47,430 nucleotides of DNA from positions 1 to 47,430 of the forward strand of contig QZED01000013.1 in the NCBI GenBank assembly GCA_009917405.1. The letters run 5' to 3'. The notes beneath the pieces were generated by a model, which searched no databases, had not been told where the DNA came from, and saw only the letters and a list, made by a program, of their open reading frames with translations. This stretch comes from a bacterium c-19 (lineage in GTDB: Bacteria; Bacillota_I; Bacilli_A; Erysipelotrichales; Erysipelotrichaceae). Shown one piece after another: positions 18,285 to 25,858 of the stretch. Within the stretch, counting starts at the first letter, position 1. Each line of letters opens with the position of its first letter. The translations under genes and the position numbers were made by a program.

Positions 18285-19001
18285 CTAATCACATGTAATC
18301 GCTGCTTCCAGTGCTAATCGAATCATATCATCAAAGGCAGTCTGACGTTCCTTGGCACTGGCTGCTTCACTGTTTACAAAAGAATCGGAAATCGTTAAGA
18401 TACAAGCTGCCTGTTTATTTAAAATATTCGCATTATGGAACAGCGCAAAGCTTTCCATTTCCACACAGTCACAATCATATTGATCACGAAAAGTTTGATA
18501 TCCGTTCACATTTTCTTCATGATAAAAAACATCGCTGGAATGTACTCTTCCCTTATGAAGCGGCACAGACAAACGCTGTGCGGTAGCTTCGATAATTTGA
18601 TTCAATGCGGCGTGCGGATATAAAATTGCTTCTTTACAGCCGCTTTGAACAGCCGCATAGGTAGATTCACTCCATGCGCTTTCCGCTAAAAATAAATCAA
18701 ATATATTTAAAAGCTCGCTGTACGCACCGGCACTTCCGACTCTTATAATGCGATCGACATCATAGAAGCGAAACAGCTCATAAGAATAAATACCGATGCT
18801 CGGCATGCCCATTCCGGAACCCATCACAGAGATTGCTTTGCCTTGATAGTTTCCGGTATAACCAAACATATTTCGGACTACATTGAACAGCTTACAATCC
18901 TTTAAATAATGCTCAGCTATATATTTAGCACGCAGCGGATCGCCGGGCATCAACACGGTTTTCGCAATTTCGTGTTTTTTCGCTTCATTATGCGGCGTCA
19001 T
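18285..19001 (-). CDS. deoD: Purine-nucleoside phosphorylase (DeoD type)
   Basis: The 238-residue protein has the trimer/hexamer PNP signature: VLMPGDPLRAKYIAE at the N-terminus (phosphate-binding GDPLR), GSGMGMPSIGIYSYEL, RVGSAGAY, the substrate motif CVEMESFALF and the late ISDSFV. It splits purine nucleosides to base and (deoxy)ribose-1-phosphate for salvage. Its start overlaps the end of the SDR gene by 14 bases, indicating translational coupling in the mgtE operon. Confidence 0.95.
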   Translation of the reverse strand: MTPHNEAKKHEIAKTVLMPGDPLRAKYIAEHYLKDCKLFNVVRNMFGYTGNYQGKAISVMGSGMGMPSIGIYSYELFRFYDVDRIIRVGSAGAYSELLNIFDLFLAESAWSESTYAAVQSGCKEAILYPHAALNQIIEATAQRLSVPLHKGRVHSSDVFYHEENVNGYQTFRDQYDCDCVEMESFALFHNANILNKQAACILTISDSFVNSEAASAKERQTAFDDMIRLALEAAITCD

Positions 19002-19764
19002 CAGTTTTCTCCTGTTTGCTTTTCTGAATATGATAAGCTGCTTCCAACAGTACCGCCAAAGGCATCAGCTTACAGCACAGATATGCCGTTTTCATCAATC
19101 TGCCAGGTATGATATTTGCTTTTTGTGCAAACATTTCATCGATTGCGATTTTAGCAACCTCGTAACTGGATTTTCCTTTTACCCGAAACTTCACATTAGC
19201 GATTTCATTAAATTCCGTATGTACGGGACCGGGACATAACGTGCTGATAAACACATGAGCATGACGTTTTTGCATCTCCTTGCGCAAAGCCAGTGTGAAA
19301 TGGCGAACATAAGCCTTTGTCGCATAGTATGTTGCCATCATCGGACCCGGTAAAAAGGCGGCCGCTGATGCTACATTTAAGACATAGCCGAAATCGCGTT
19401 TCACAAAATCACGCAAAAACAACTTTGTTAAAATATGGCATGCTTTAATATTCGTATCAATCATCGTTAATTCACGCTGTAAATCACTTTCGGTAAAGGG
19501 ACCTGCCATACCAAATCCGGCATTGTTAATTAAAATATCAATATCCTCTTTTTGCAGACGCTCATATAATAAGCGGCAGCTTGATTCCTCAGCCAAATCC
19601 AATGTAATTGCCGTAACCTTTACCTTCTGTGATAATTCATCTTGCAGCTGTTTTAAACGCTCACTTCTTCGTGCCACGATAAACAGATCAATGCCGTAAT
19701 CGGCAAGCACTCTTGCCATATCCCTGCCGATTCCGGAACTGGCTCCTGTAATACATGCTTTCAT
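18988..19764 (-). CDS. Short-chain dehydrogenase/reductase (SDR family)
   Basis: The ATG at 19764 is used because AAGGAG lies six bases upstream; the longer opening from 19800 reaches into the DUF1287 gene. The 258-residue protein shows the classical SDR marks: TGASSGIG (6-13), NNAGFGMAG, the active-site Ser region NVASAAAFLPG and YYATK with the catalytic Tyr-x-x-x-Lys. The C-terminal 30 residues are hydrophobic/basic, as in membrane-associated members of the 3-oxoacyl-reductase-like group. Substrate cannot be told. The start lies one base after the previous stop (TGA-A-ATG). Confidence 0.9.
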   Translation of the reverse strand: MKACITGASSGIGRDMARVLADYGIDLFIVARRSERLKQLQDELSQKVKVTAITLDLAEESSCRLLYERLQKEDIDILINNAGFGMAGPFTESDLQRELTMIDTNIKACHILTKLFLRDFVKRDFGYVLNVASAAAFLPGPMMATYYATKAYVRHFTLALRKEMQKRHAHVFISTLCPGPVHTEFNEIANVKFRVKGKSSYEVAKIAIDEMFAQKANIIPGRLMKTAYLCCKLMPLAVLLEAAYHIQKSKQEKTDDAA

Positions 19765-19765
19765 T

Positions 19766-20485
19766 TCATGCTCCTTCCCGCTGACTGAGCAGCTTTTCAA
19801 TCTTTTCCGTATATTGAAAGCGGTAATGTCCGCTGATTCCTTTTAATAACTGTTCCCTTCTTAAGCAGTCCTCTTTGGTTTTCGGCAAGCCTCCGTTATG
19901 AAGTAAAAACGGAATGCCTTCATGATTTCGCACATCGGATAAGATGCCGATATGACTGTCGGCAAAAACGACGATATCTCCTGCCTGCCATTCATCAATC
20001 TTTGATAAATCACAGGTCAACACTTCACCATAGCGTTCTAAAAACACTCGAATATTCGCCACTCTGCGAAAATCAATATTGGGATCGCTTTGTCCGTGAA
20101 TCCGAGGATAACAGTTTGGACATGCGGCAATATCCGTATCGATCATCGCCTTAAAATCATAACCGGCATCGCGAAACGCACGCCAAATTAAGTCACTGCA
20201 TACACCCTGTGTTGACGGAGGATAACCGCCTTCATAATAAGCGCTCACATAAAACGGCGCTCGCTGTGCTTCCCGCTCCGCTCCCAGCCAAAGATCGATA
20301 AAATCATCAATGCCGTTTTTATTTTGATCATGACTCGACAATGTATAGGCAACGTTAAAGCTTTGATCGCTGAATTGTCGATGCGGTATCACATTATAGA
20401 GATACAAAATCCATAAAACAATTGCCGTTGCGGCAATGCATAAGCATATCAGAAACTTATTCAGCCGCTTTGATCGCTGCTTCAT
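19766..20485 (-). CDS. DUF1287 family exported protein (NlpC/P60-like fold)
   Basis: The 239-residue protein has an N-terminal membrane helix (about 12-30), so it is anchored or exported. The body has the DUF1287 pattern: GGYPPSTQGVCSDLIWRAF with the likely catalytic Cys, DFRRVANIRVFLERYG, and AGDIVVFADSHIGILSD with the likely catalytic His. Relatives are thought to be cysteine amidases or peptidases acting on cell-wall material; no substrate is proven by sequence. Start and stop are separated by one base from mgtE and the SDR gene, so it is co-translated in the operon. Confidence 0.85.
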   Translation of the reverse strand: MKQRSKRLNKFLICLCIAATAIVLWILYLYNVIPHRQFSDQSFNVAYTLSSHDQNKNGIDDFIDLWLGAEREAQRAPFYVSAYYEGGYPPSTQGVCSDLIWRAFRDAGYDFKAMIDTDIAACPNCYPRIHGQSDPNIDFRRVANIRVFLERYGEVLTCDLSKIDEWQAGDIVVFADSHIGILSDVRNHEGIPFLLHNGGLPKTKEDCLRREQLLKGISGHYRFQYTEKIEKLLSQREGA

Positions 20486-20486
20486 A

Positions 20487-21827
20487 CTATAGCATATACG
20501 GCAGTGCTATAGTAGCTAAGCCGAGGAAAAACAAGAAGCCGAGTACATCGGTAACAGTTGTGACAAATACACCTGATGCGAGTGCCGGATCAACATGACA
20601 TTTCTCGAGAATGACCGGAATAAAATAACCGGCAATCGTGGCTAAAATCATATTCAAAAACATCGCTACACCGGTTACTAATCCAAAGATCGGATTTTGT
20701 TCAAACAACATCGCACCGATCGCAATAAATAAACCGATCACAACACCGCTGAATAAGCCGACACCGATTTCCTTTGCCAATATTTTCATCGCATTTTCCT
20801 TTGTCAGTTCACCCAGTGATAAACCGCGCACTACAATCGTTAAGGACTGAGTTCCGGCATTGCCGCCCATACCGGTCACAATCGGCATAATCGTAGCTAA
20901 AGATACAACTTGTGAAATCGTTCCTTCAAAACAGGAAATGACCGCCGCAGCCAACACGGCAGTAAACAGGTTGATCACCAACCACGGCAATCGTGATTTC
21001 AGTGATTCAAACAACTGTGAATCAATGCGTTCTTCCTTACCAACCTGCCCCAATCGGTTAATATCTTCCGTCGTTTCTTCCTGAATGACGTCCATAATAT
21101 CATCCACAGTAATTACACCGAGCATATGATGTTCCTCATCGACAACCGGCATCATCACAAAGCCGTATTTTTCAAACTGTTTCCATACCGCTTCCTGATC
21201 CTCATCATATTGAACACTGATCACATTGGGATTAGTTATTTCCAGCATATTTGTATCAAAATTACTGCTTACAATATCACGCAGTGATACTACCCCCTTC
21301 AGTACATTCTGACGATCCGTAACATACAGATAATACGCCATTTCGGCATCAGTATTGCGTTGCAAATACTCCAGTGTCTGATACACCGTATTCTTGGCTC
21401 GTATGGATATAAACTCAGTCGTCATCAAGCCGCCCGCACATTCCTTTGGGTAGCTCATCAGTTCTTTTACATCTTGACGATCCTCATTATCTAATTTCGC
21501 GAGTAACTCCTGTTGTTCCTCATCCTCAAGCTCACCAAGCAAATCCGTGACCTCATCCTTCGACATTACCTCTAAGATATGCTTCTGTTTGACATCAGAG
21601 AACAGCTTTAACAGTTCATATTTATCCTCGTCATCCTCTTCCTCTACAACCTCGGCAATCACCTCATCGGATAAATGGGCCAATAATGCATAAGCCGATT
21701 CCTCATTTTCATGAATCAGATCCAAGATAACAACAGGATGAATATCCGTGATCACAGCTTTTATTTCCGCTTCATTTCCCCGAAGCAACAGCTGCTTCAA
21801 TTCTTCATTTGTAATTTTACGCTTCAT
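20487..21827 (-). CDS. mgtE: Magnesium transporter MgtE
   Basis: This is a 446-residue Mg2+ channel/transporter. It has an N-terminal MgtE_N helical superdomain (about 10-125, many acidic residues), two CBS domains (about 130-255, with ECAGGLMTTEFI and GVITVDDIMDVIQE) and five membrane helices. The pore motif VTGMGGNAGTQSLTIVVRG is present. In the family, Mg2+ binding to the CBS/N domains closes the pore. It is the first gene of a five-gene operon with 1-14 base junctions. It has its own promoter and a 125-base leader whose last hairpin covers the GGGAGG ribosome site. Confidence 0.96.
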   Translation of the reverse strand: MKRKITNEELKQLLLRGNEAEIKAVITDIHPVVILDLIHENEESAYALLAHLSDEVIAEVVEEEDDEDKYELLKLFSDVKQKHILEVMSKDEVTDLLGELEDEEQQELLAKLDNEDRQDVKELMSYPKECAGGLMTTEFISIRAKNTVYQTLEYLQRNTDAEMAYYLYVTDRQNVLKGVVSLRDIVSSNFDTNMLEITNPNVISVQYDEDQEAVWKQFEKYGFVMMPVVDEEHHMLGVITVDDIMDVIQEETTEDINRLGQVGKEERIDSQLFESLKSRLPWLVINLFTAVLAAAVISCFEGTISQVVSLATIMPIVTGMGGNAGTQSLTIVVRGLSLGELTKENAMKILAKEIGVGLFSGVVIGLFIAIGAMLFEQNPIFGLVTGVAMFLNMILATIAGYFIPVILEKCHVDPALASGVFVTTVTDVLGFLFFLGLATIALPYML

Positions 21828-21955
21828 TGTATTCCTCCCTTTGGAAGGATCCTACCGCTTTCGTTCAAGTGGCACGTGATCCTCATCAGTATTTCTGTCT
21901 GTCGTCATCGAAATACTTTGTTCTTTCACAGCTACCACCTGCCTCTCTTTCTTTA
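21828..21955 (-). promoter_or_regulatory. Structured mgtE leader, candidate metal-sensing RNA
   Basis: Read on the minus strand, the leader can form a long-range stem CAGGTGG (21935-21941) with CCACTTG (21866-21872). This encloses a perfect 8-bp hairpin AGTATTTC/GAAATACT (21910-21917 and 21888-21895). A final hairpin CCTTCC-AAA-GGGAGG (21843-21848 and 21834-21839) sequesters the ribosome site. GAGGAT (21879-21884) can instead pair with ATCCTT (21845-21850), which would free the site. It does not match the M-box consensus as I know it. The role in Mg2+ control is inference from mutually exclusive pairings and the gene downstream. Confidence 0.5.
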
Positions 21956-21959
21956 TTTT

Positions 21960-21988
21960 ATCATATTTTTCATCAGCTTCCCATGCAA
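21960..21988 (-). promoter_or_regulatory. Promoter of the mgtE operon
   Basis: TTGCAT (21983-21988) and TATGAT (21960-21965) are separated by exactly 17 bases on the minus strand. They lie just after the terminator of the upstream Clp-like gene. Confidence 0.72.
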
Positions 21989-21993
21989 TAAGC

Positions 21994-22027
21994 AAAAAAA
22001 GAAAGAGTGTTGTTACTTTTCTCTTTC
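21994..22027 (-). terminator. Intrinsic terminator of the Clp-like gene
   Basis: GAAAGAG pairs with CTCTTTC (22021-22027 and 22001-22007) and is followed by seven U residues on the minus strand. The 5' arm overlaps the stop codon. Confidence 0.82.
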
Positions 22028-23963
22028 AATTTGAATGAATGATTCCTAAACGTAGCTTTTTCAGCGCATGTGTTAAAGTGTCACTGCCTGTTAATGCACT
22101 TTTCAACATCGTCACATCAGGGATACTGCGCCAGTTTTCTGTTTCTTGTTTCAGCACGGAAAGCTTGGCTGCTTCATCTAAAGCTTCAAAACAGAAGATT
22201 TCATCAAAGATCTCTAAGAACTCTTTTCCCAACCGTTTTTCCAGTACACTGTCATACGTCTGATTTTCCGCAAAACGCAAGGAATCAGACGATGCAAGCT
22301 GAAAATCACCACTCATAATAATAATCGCATGACGAAGATCAATTTTTTGATTCTGTGTTTCAATAAAGCCTTTACTGATCGACTGCCTTAAAAACTGTAG
22401 CGTAGATACAGAAGCCGCATGCAGATTTGCGACATGAATTGTCGTATAAGGATTATGCTTAATCTTAGTCAATATATGAGGCAATGAGCTTTCTGGTGTG
22501 CTGACATCGAATTCCAACAAGTCCTCTTGATTAAAATAAGCACGGTTGAATTCCTTCATCACGGTCTTTTTCCCGCAACAGTGATCTCCGCAAAACAGCC
22601 AAACTCCTAACGGACGATCTAAGATCACGCCTTGTTCAATCCACGCTAACTGATGCATCAAACGATCAATCATTGTCCGCTGTCCGACAATACGCTCTTC
22701 TAATCGATGCCTTACCGCATATAAGCGATCATTTGACTCCAGCGGAATCGCCGTCAGCTGTTCAATAACTTTACGCACGATGCCTTCATTTACAGTTTTA
22801 TTCTTTAAACGCTTCGCATGTACACAAGACAGGTCAAGCACATCGATCGCTTTATCGGGAAACTTACGCTGCGGCATATAGTAATCACAATATTCAATCA
22901 TCTTATGAATTAATTTTGCCGGTATCGATACTTGATGAAACTGCTCGTATTCCTTGATTTTACTGATAATCATCTTTTCACAGGTTGCTTTGTCCGGCTC
23001 CTTTACGTGAATGATCTGAAAACGTCTTTCTAAAGCACGATCTTTTTCAATATATTTCTCGTATTCATCTAATGTGGTCGCGCCAATGCATTTGATTGTC
23101 CCGCGTGCCAAATAGGGCTTTAATACACTGGATACATCGATACTGCCTTCGCTTTTTCCAGCACCGATCATCTGATGAATTTCATCGATAAACAAAATTA
23201 CATTCGGATGCTTTTCCAACACTTGAATCAGATTTTGTATCTTTTCCTCAAAATCACCGCGATATTTTGTACCAGCCACCAAGGAATTCAGATGCAGTTC
23301 ATAAATAACGGCATTTTGAAGCACCCCGCTGACCTGATGCTCGGAAATCATACCTGCCAGCTTTTCGACGAGAGCAGTTTTGCCAACTCCCGGCTCGCCG
23401 ATCAACAGCGGATTGGCTTTATCCTTGCGTGATAAAATCGATATCATCAATTCCAATTCATGATCTCTGCCGACAATATCACGATTATTTTTACATGTAT
23501 TCAAATTTCGCAGCTCTGCGATTTTATCAAGTTCACTTGTTTTACTGCCCCCTAATTCCTGACGCAGTGCTTCGCTGTCCACATCATAGCGCAATAAAAT
23601 TTCATTGGCAACACAACTTTCTGTTTGTAATAGCGCCAGTGCCAGCATGTCTGCATTCACTGCATCTTGATTCTGTTCCTGCATCTGCTTATGGCTGCGT
23701 TCCAATATATCATCAACAACCTGTGTGACTTGAATCTCTTTGATTGTTTTTTCTCTCAGTCCGAATAAAACCATCAGATCCTCTTTCAACTGATAATAAT
23801 AAATCCCCTGTTTAGCCAAAATTTTGGCAAAGTTTGTCGTTGTATCCTTCAGAAGTGCCAGCAGTACATGCTCACTCCCCACATAATTATTCCCCATATC
23901 CTTTGCCTCATTGGCAGCGTCCTTCATTATCATTGATACTTGTTTGTGAAAGCGATATTTCAT
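22026..23963 (-). CDS. Clp/Hsp100-like AAA+ ATPase with intact first and degenerate second ATPase domain
   Basis: The 645-residue protein begins with a double Clp N-domain (about 1-145; GSEHVLLALLKD). The first ATPase domain is complete: Walker A GEPGVGKT (189-196), Walker B VILFIDEIH (255-263) and arginine finger region RALERRF. The second domain keeps the order but not the catalytic residues. Walker A has become GDHCCGKKT (459-467), and the Walker B region reads TTIHVANLH (507-515), with no Asp-Glu pair. The usual C-terminal small domain is shortened; ClpC/ClpE are 700-820 residues. A middle coiled domain is not evident. It may be an unfoldase using one ring only, or a regulatory subunit. 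It lies downstream of patatin and a divergent GroEL on the same strand. Confidence 0.85.
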   Translation of the reverse strand: MKYRFHKQVSMIMKDAANEAKDMGNNYVGSEHVLLALLKDTTTNFAKILAKQGIYYYQLKEDLMVLFGLREKTIKEIQVTQVVDDILERSHKQMQEQNQDAVNADMLALALLQTESCVANEILLRYDVDSEALRQELGGSKTSELDKIAELRNLNTCKNNRDIVGRDHELELMISILSRKDKANPLLIGEPGVGKTALVEKLAGMISEHQVSGVLQNAVIYELHLNSLVAGTKYRGDFEEKIQNLIQVLEKHPNVILFIDEIHQMIGAGKSEGSIDVSSVLKPYLARGTIKCIGATTLDEYEKYIEKDRALERRFQIIHVKEPDKATCEKMIISKIKEYEQFHQVSIPAKLIHKMIEYCDYYMPQRKFPDKAIDVLDLSCVHAKRLKNKTVNEGIVRKVIEQLTAIPLESNDRLYAVRHRLEERIVGQRTMIDRLMHQLAWIEQGVILDRPLGVWLFCGDHCCGKKTVMKEFNRAYFNQEDLLEFDVSTPESSLPHILTKIKHNPYTTIHVANLHAASVSTLQFLRQSISKGFIETQNQKIDLRHAIIIMSGDFQLASSDSLRFAENQTYDSVLEKRLGKEFLEIFDEIFCFEALDEAAKLSVLKQETENWRSIPDVTMLKSALTGSDTLTHALKKLRLGIIHSN

Positions 23964-23980
23964 CTAACCACACTCCTTTC

Positions 23981-23996
23981 ATGCTACTACTAGCAT
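23981..23996 (-). promoter_or_regulatory. Inverted repeat just upstream of the Clp-like gene ribosome site
   Basis: ATGCTA-CTAC-TAGCAT forms a 6-bp-arm palindrome directly before the AAAGGAG ribosome site. It may act as an operator or a small 5' hairpin. It does not match CIRCE or the CtsR heptad repeat. Confidence 0.35.
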
Positions 23997-24140
23997 ATGA
24001 AAAAAAGCGCTGTGATATCCGATTTTTCTTTTTCTTTTTAAGGGTTTTCTGTTTCATCGAGTATTTTAAAGCTTTTTTTGCTGATTCACTTCCGTTTATT
24101 TCCTATTTTGTATCATCATGGCGAATTTTCATACAATGAT

Positions 24141-24165
24141 AAAAAAAGATGCAGATTTTTGCACC
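24141..24165 (-). terminator. Intrinsic terminator after the patatin gene
   Basis: GGTGCA pairs with TGCATC (24160-24165 and 24148-24153; one G-U pair) and is followed by seven U residues on the minus strand, four bases past the stop. Confidence 0.75.
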
Positions 24166-24168
24166 TTT

Positions 24169-25134
24169 TCAGCTATTCCGATATTTTCTTTTCCATTTAT
24201 CAAAATTCCAATGCTTTAAGAAATGCTGAGCAGCCTGTATGCCGTTTTGATACAATGCTTCACTTTCAGTCTCTGTAATATCAAAATCTGTTGTGCTGAT
24301 ATTTTTTTTATCACCGTTTATTGTAATCGCAGATGATATTCGTATGGAGCGGTCACGATTTCCCTTTGCCTTTTCGATTTGATCATTATCATAAGCATCC
24401 AGCAATGTAGAGATTATCAGCTTCACATAATCAATAATTGTATTACACGGTTTCGCAGTAATCGAGCAATCACTGTCTTTACAAAACTGAAAGCCGATAG
24501 TCGGTATCTTTAACGGCTTCGTGCCGTCATCTAACAGATTGATCGGATAATTACTCAATAAGCCGCCGTCAACTAGATAATGCACATTGCCGTTTTGACC
24601 CTTCAGTAAATAAGGCTCATAAAAAATCGGAATGCTCATGCTCATTCTGACTGCCGCGGCAATTGGAAAAGAATCAATATCGATATGAAATTTACGCAGA
24701 TCCTGCGGCAAGACCAACAGCTCCTGTGTCGTTAAATCTACACTCGTTACCTGCAAGCGATAAGTACCGTCCGCTGCCTTCACATCACGAAAACAGGCAA
24801 CATGCTTTTTCATTAACAGCTCATTCAGCCATGCTTCCAAATAAGCGGCGCTGTAGATTCCGTAATGAAATAAAATACTTAAGGCTTTCCCTGCGGCACC
24901 GAGACGATCTAAGAAATCGGTCTGCTTAAATTTCATATAGTCGAGTGTTTTCATCAGCTCGGCCATTTCATCCCCGTGATAGCCTGCCGCTACTAATGCG
25001 GCAACGATGGCACCGGCACTGGAGCCGGCAACACGATGAAATTGATAGCCTGCCTGTTCCAGCGCCTGTATCGCACCGACATGTCCGATGCCTTTGACGC
25101 CTCCCCCTTCTAAAACGCCGTTACATCGTGGCAT
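24169..25134 (-). CDS. Patatin-like phospholipase
   Basis: The 321-residue protein starts directly with the oxyanion motif LEGGGVKG (8-15). The nucleophile elbow GSSAG follows with Ser39, and the second catalytic residue Asp189 lies in LVDGGLLSNYP, so the Ser-Asp dyad is complete. Patatin enzymes are acyl hydrolases acting on membrane phospholipids. The ATG at 25134 is preferred, with GGGTGAGG just before it; in-frame ATG at 25161 and an opening from 25191 run back into a terminator hairpin. The first two codons (ATG CCA) belong to the 287-bp repeat, and copies of them stand at 30454-30459 in front of unrelated sequence. Its natural upstream neighbour appears to have been groEL before the 5-kb insertion. 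Confidence 0.88.
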   Translation of the reverse strand: MPRCNGVLEGGGVKGIGHVGAIQALEQAGYQFHRVAGSSAGAIVAALVAAGYHGDEMAELMKTLDYMKFKQTDFLDRLGAAGKALSILFHYGIYSAAYLEAWLNELLMKKHVACFRDVKAADGTYRLQVTSVDLTTQELLVLPQDLRKFHIDIDSFPIAAAVRMSMSIPIFYEPYLLKGQNGNVHYLVDGGLLSNYPINLLDDGTKPLKIPTIGFQFCKDSDCSITAKPCNTIIDYVKLIISTLLDAYDNDQIEKAKGNRDRSIRISSAITINGDKKNISTTDFDITETESEALYQNGIQAAQHFLKHWNFDKWKRKYRNS

Positions 25135-25179
25135 TTGCCTCACCCGTTTTATCCTATGCATTGTTCCTGTTTGCGCTAC

Positions 25180-25203
25180 AAAAAAAGTCACATTTCTGTG
25201 ACT
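25180..25203 (-). terminator. Duplicated groEL terminator in repeat copy A
   Basis: AGTCACA-GAAA-TGTGACT on the minus strand is followed by a seven-base U-run. It is identical to the terminator at 30505-30528. Here it follows the groEL fragment and precedes patatin. Confidence 0.85.
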
Positions 25204-25204
25204 T

Positions 25205-25415
25205 TTACTTTTGTGTAAGGGTAATCGCTACATCACAGCGAATCAATAATCCGGCTACCGAAACTGCATTATGCAGCGCCTGTATAACAACCTTTGCCGG
25301 ATCAACCACCCCTTGTGCATGTAAATCGCACCATTCTTGTTTCCATACATCATAACCGATGTGCATATCCATACTCAACTGTTTTTCCAACATTTCAATC
25401 GCATTTTCATCATTA
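25205..25415 (-). pseudogene. 3' fragment of groEL left by the duplication
   Basis: These bases encode the last 69 residues of the divergent GroEL (from NDENAIEMLEK to the end TLTQK) with the natural stop, but no start or upstream part. The frame runs a few codons into unrelated insert sequence at 25416-25423. It is a remnant, not a gene of its own. Confidence 0.93.
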
Positions 25416-25444
25416 AAAGTCATAGCACATTTTTGACATTTCTC

Positions 25445-25757
25445 TTACGGTCTTTCCTTTTCAGTATTCCTCTTTTTCTTTTTTTCATACGTCTTTGACA
25501 AAACAAAACGTAGCGCTGATGATCTAGTTACGTTTTTTCTATTTGCATATTTGCATAAAGGATTTCTAAGTTTCTTTTTATTTTCTAAAGATGATGCTCC
25601 GTATTTATTATATTTAATAATCAAATTTCTTAGCATCCTACCAGATAGTTCATATTTTTTGGCAACTTGTACCGACGATTCACCATTGAAAACATCTTTT
25701 ATCGATTTTAATTTTTCTTCTTTTGTCCGATACCTATTTGGTTCTTTTCCTTGCCAT
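25445..25757 (-). pseudogene. IS3-family OrfA transposase relic (frameshifted)
   Basis: On the minus strand GGAGG (25767-25771) precedes ATG at 25757, which codes MARKRTK and then a stop. In the next frame the sequence continues with an OrfA-type helix-turn-helix: SSVQVAKKYELSGRMLRNLI, then KYGASSLENKKKLRNPLCKY, as in IS150-like OrfA proteins. After NRKNV the match decays into a Lys-rich tail and a stop at 25445. No OrfB (DDE) part follows. So it has a one-base frameshift near the start and has lost the 3' half. Confidence 0.7.
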
Positions 25758-25783
25758 ATTGTGATACCTCCAAGTTTATTATA

Positions 25784-25818
25784 AAAAATGTAGACATGTT
25801 TTTTTTGTCTACATTTTT
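25784..25818 (-). terminator. Terminator after the MMPL partner gene
   Basis: A perfect 13-bp stem AAAAATGTAGACA/TGTCTACATTTTT has a 9-base loop. U-runs flank it in both reading directions. It lies 40 bases past the stop at 25859. Confidence 0.83.
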
Positions 25819-25858
25819 ATCTTACAACTTCACATATGATTGTCTGCGTTTTGAATGC

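Larger units (their letters stand above)
25129..25415. repeat. 287-bp direct repeat, copy A (groEL 3' end to patatin codon 2)
   Basis: This stretch is identical to 30454-30740 except for one base (A at 25390, G at 30715). It carries the last 211 bases of groEL, the groEL terminator, the short groEL-patatin spacer and the patatin start codon. Copy A still leads into a complete patatin gene, but its groEL part is cut off at 25415. Confidence 0.97.

Noticed and set aside
21828-21955. M-box (ykoK) magnesium riboswitch upstream of mgtE
   Set aside because: The conserved M-box blocks I know (for example TAGGTGAGGCTCCT and the GCTACTGCCC region) are absent; only a generic structured leader can be claimed.
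25186-25191. Patatin start at 25191
   Set aside because: It would begin inside the groEL terminator stem with no ribosome site; the patatin motif starts only after 25134.
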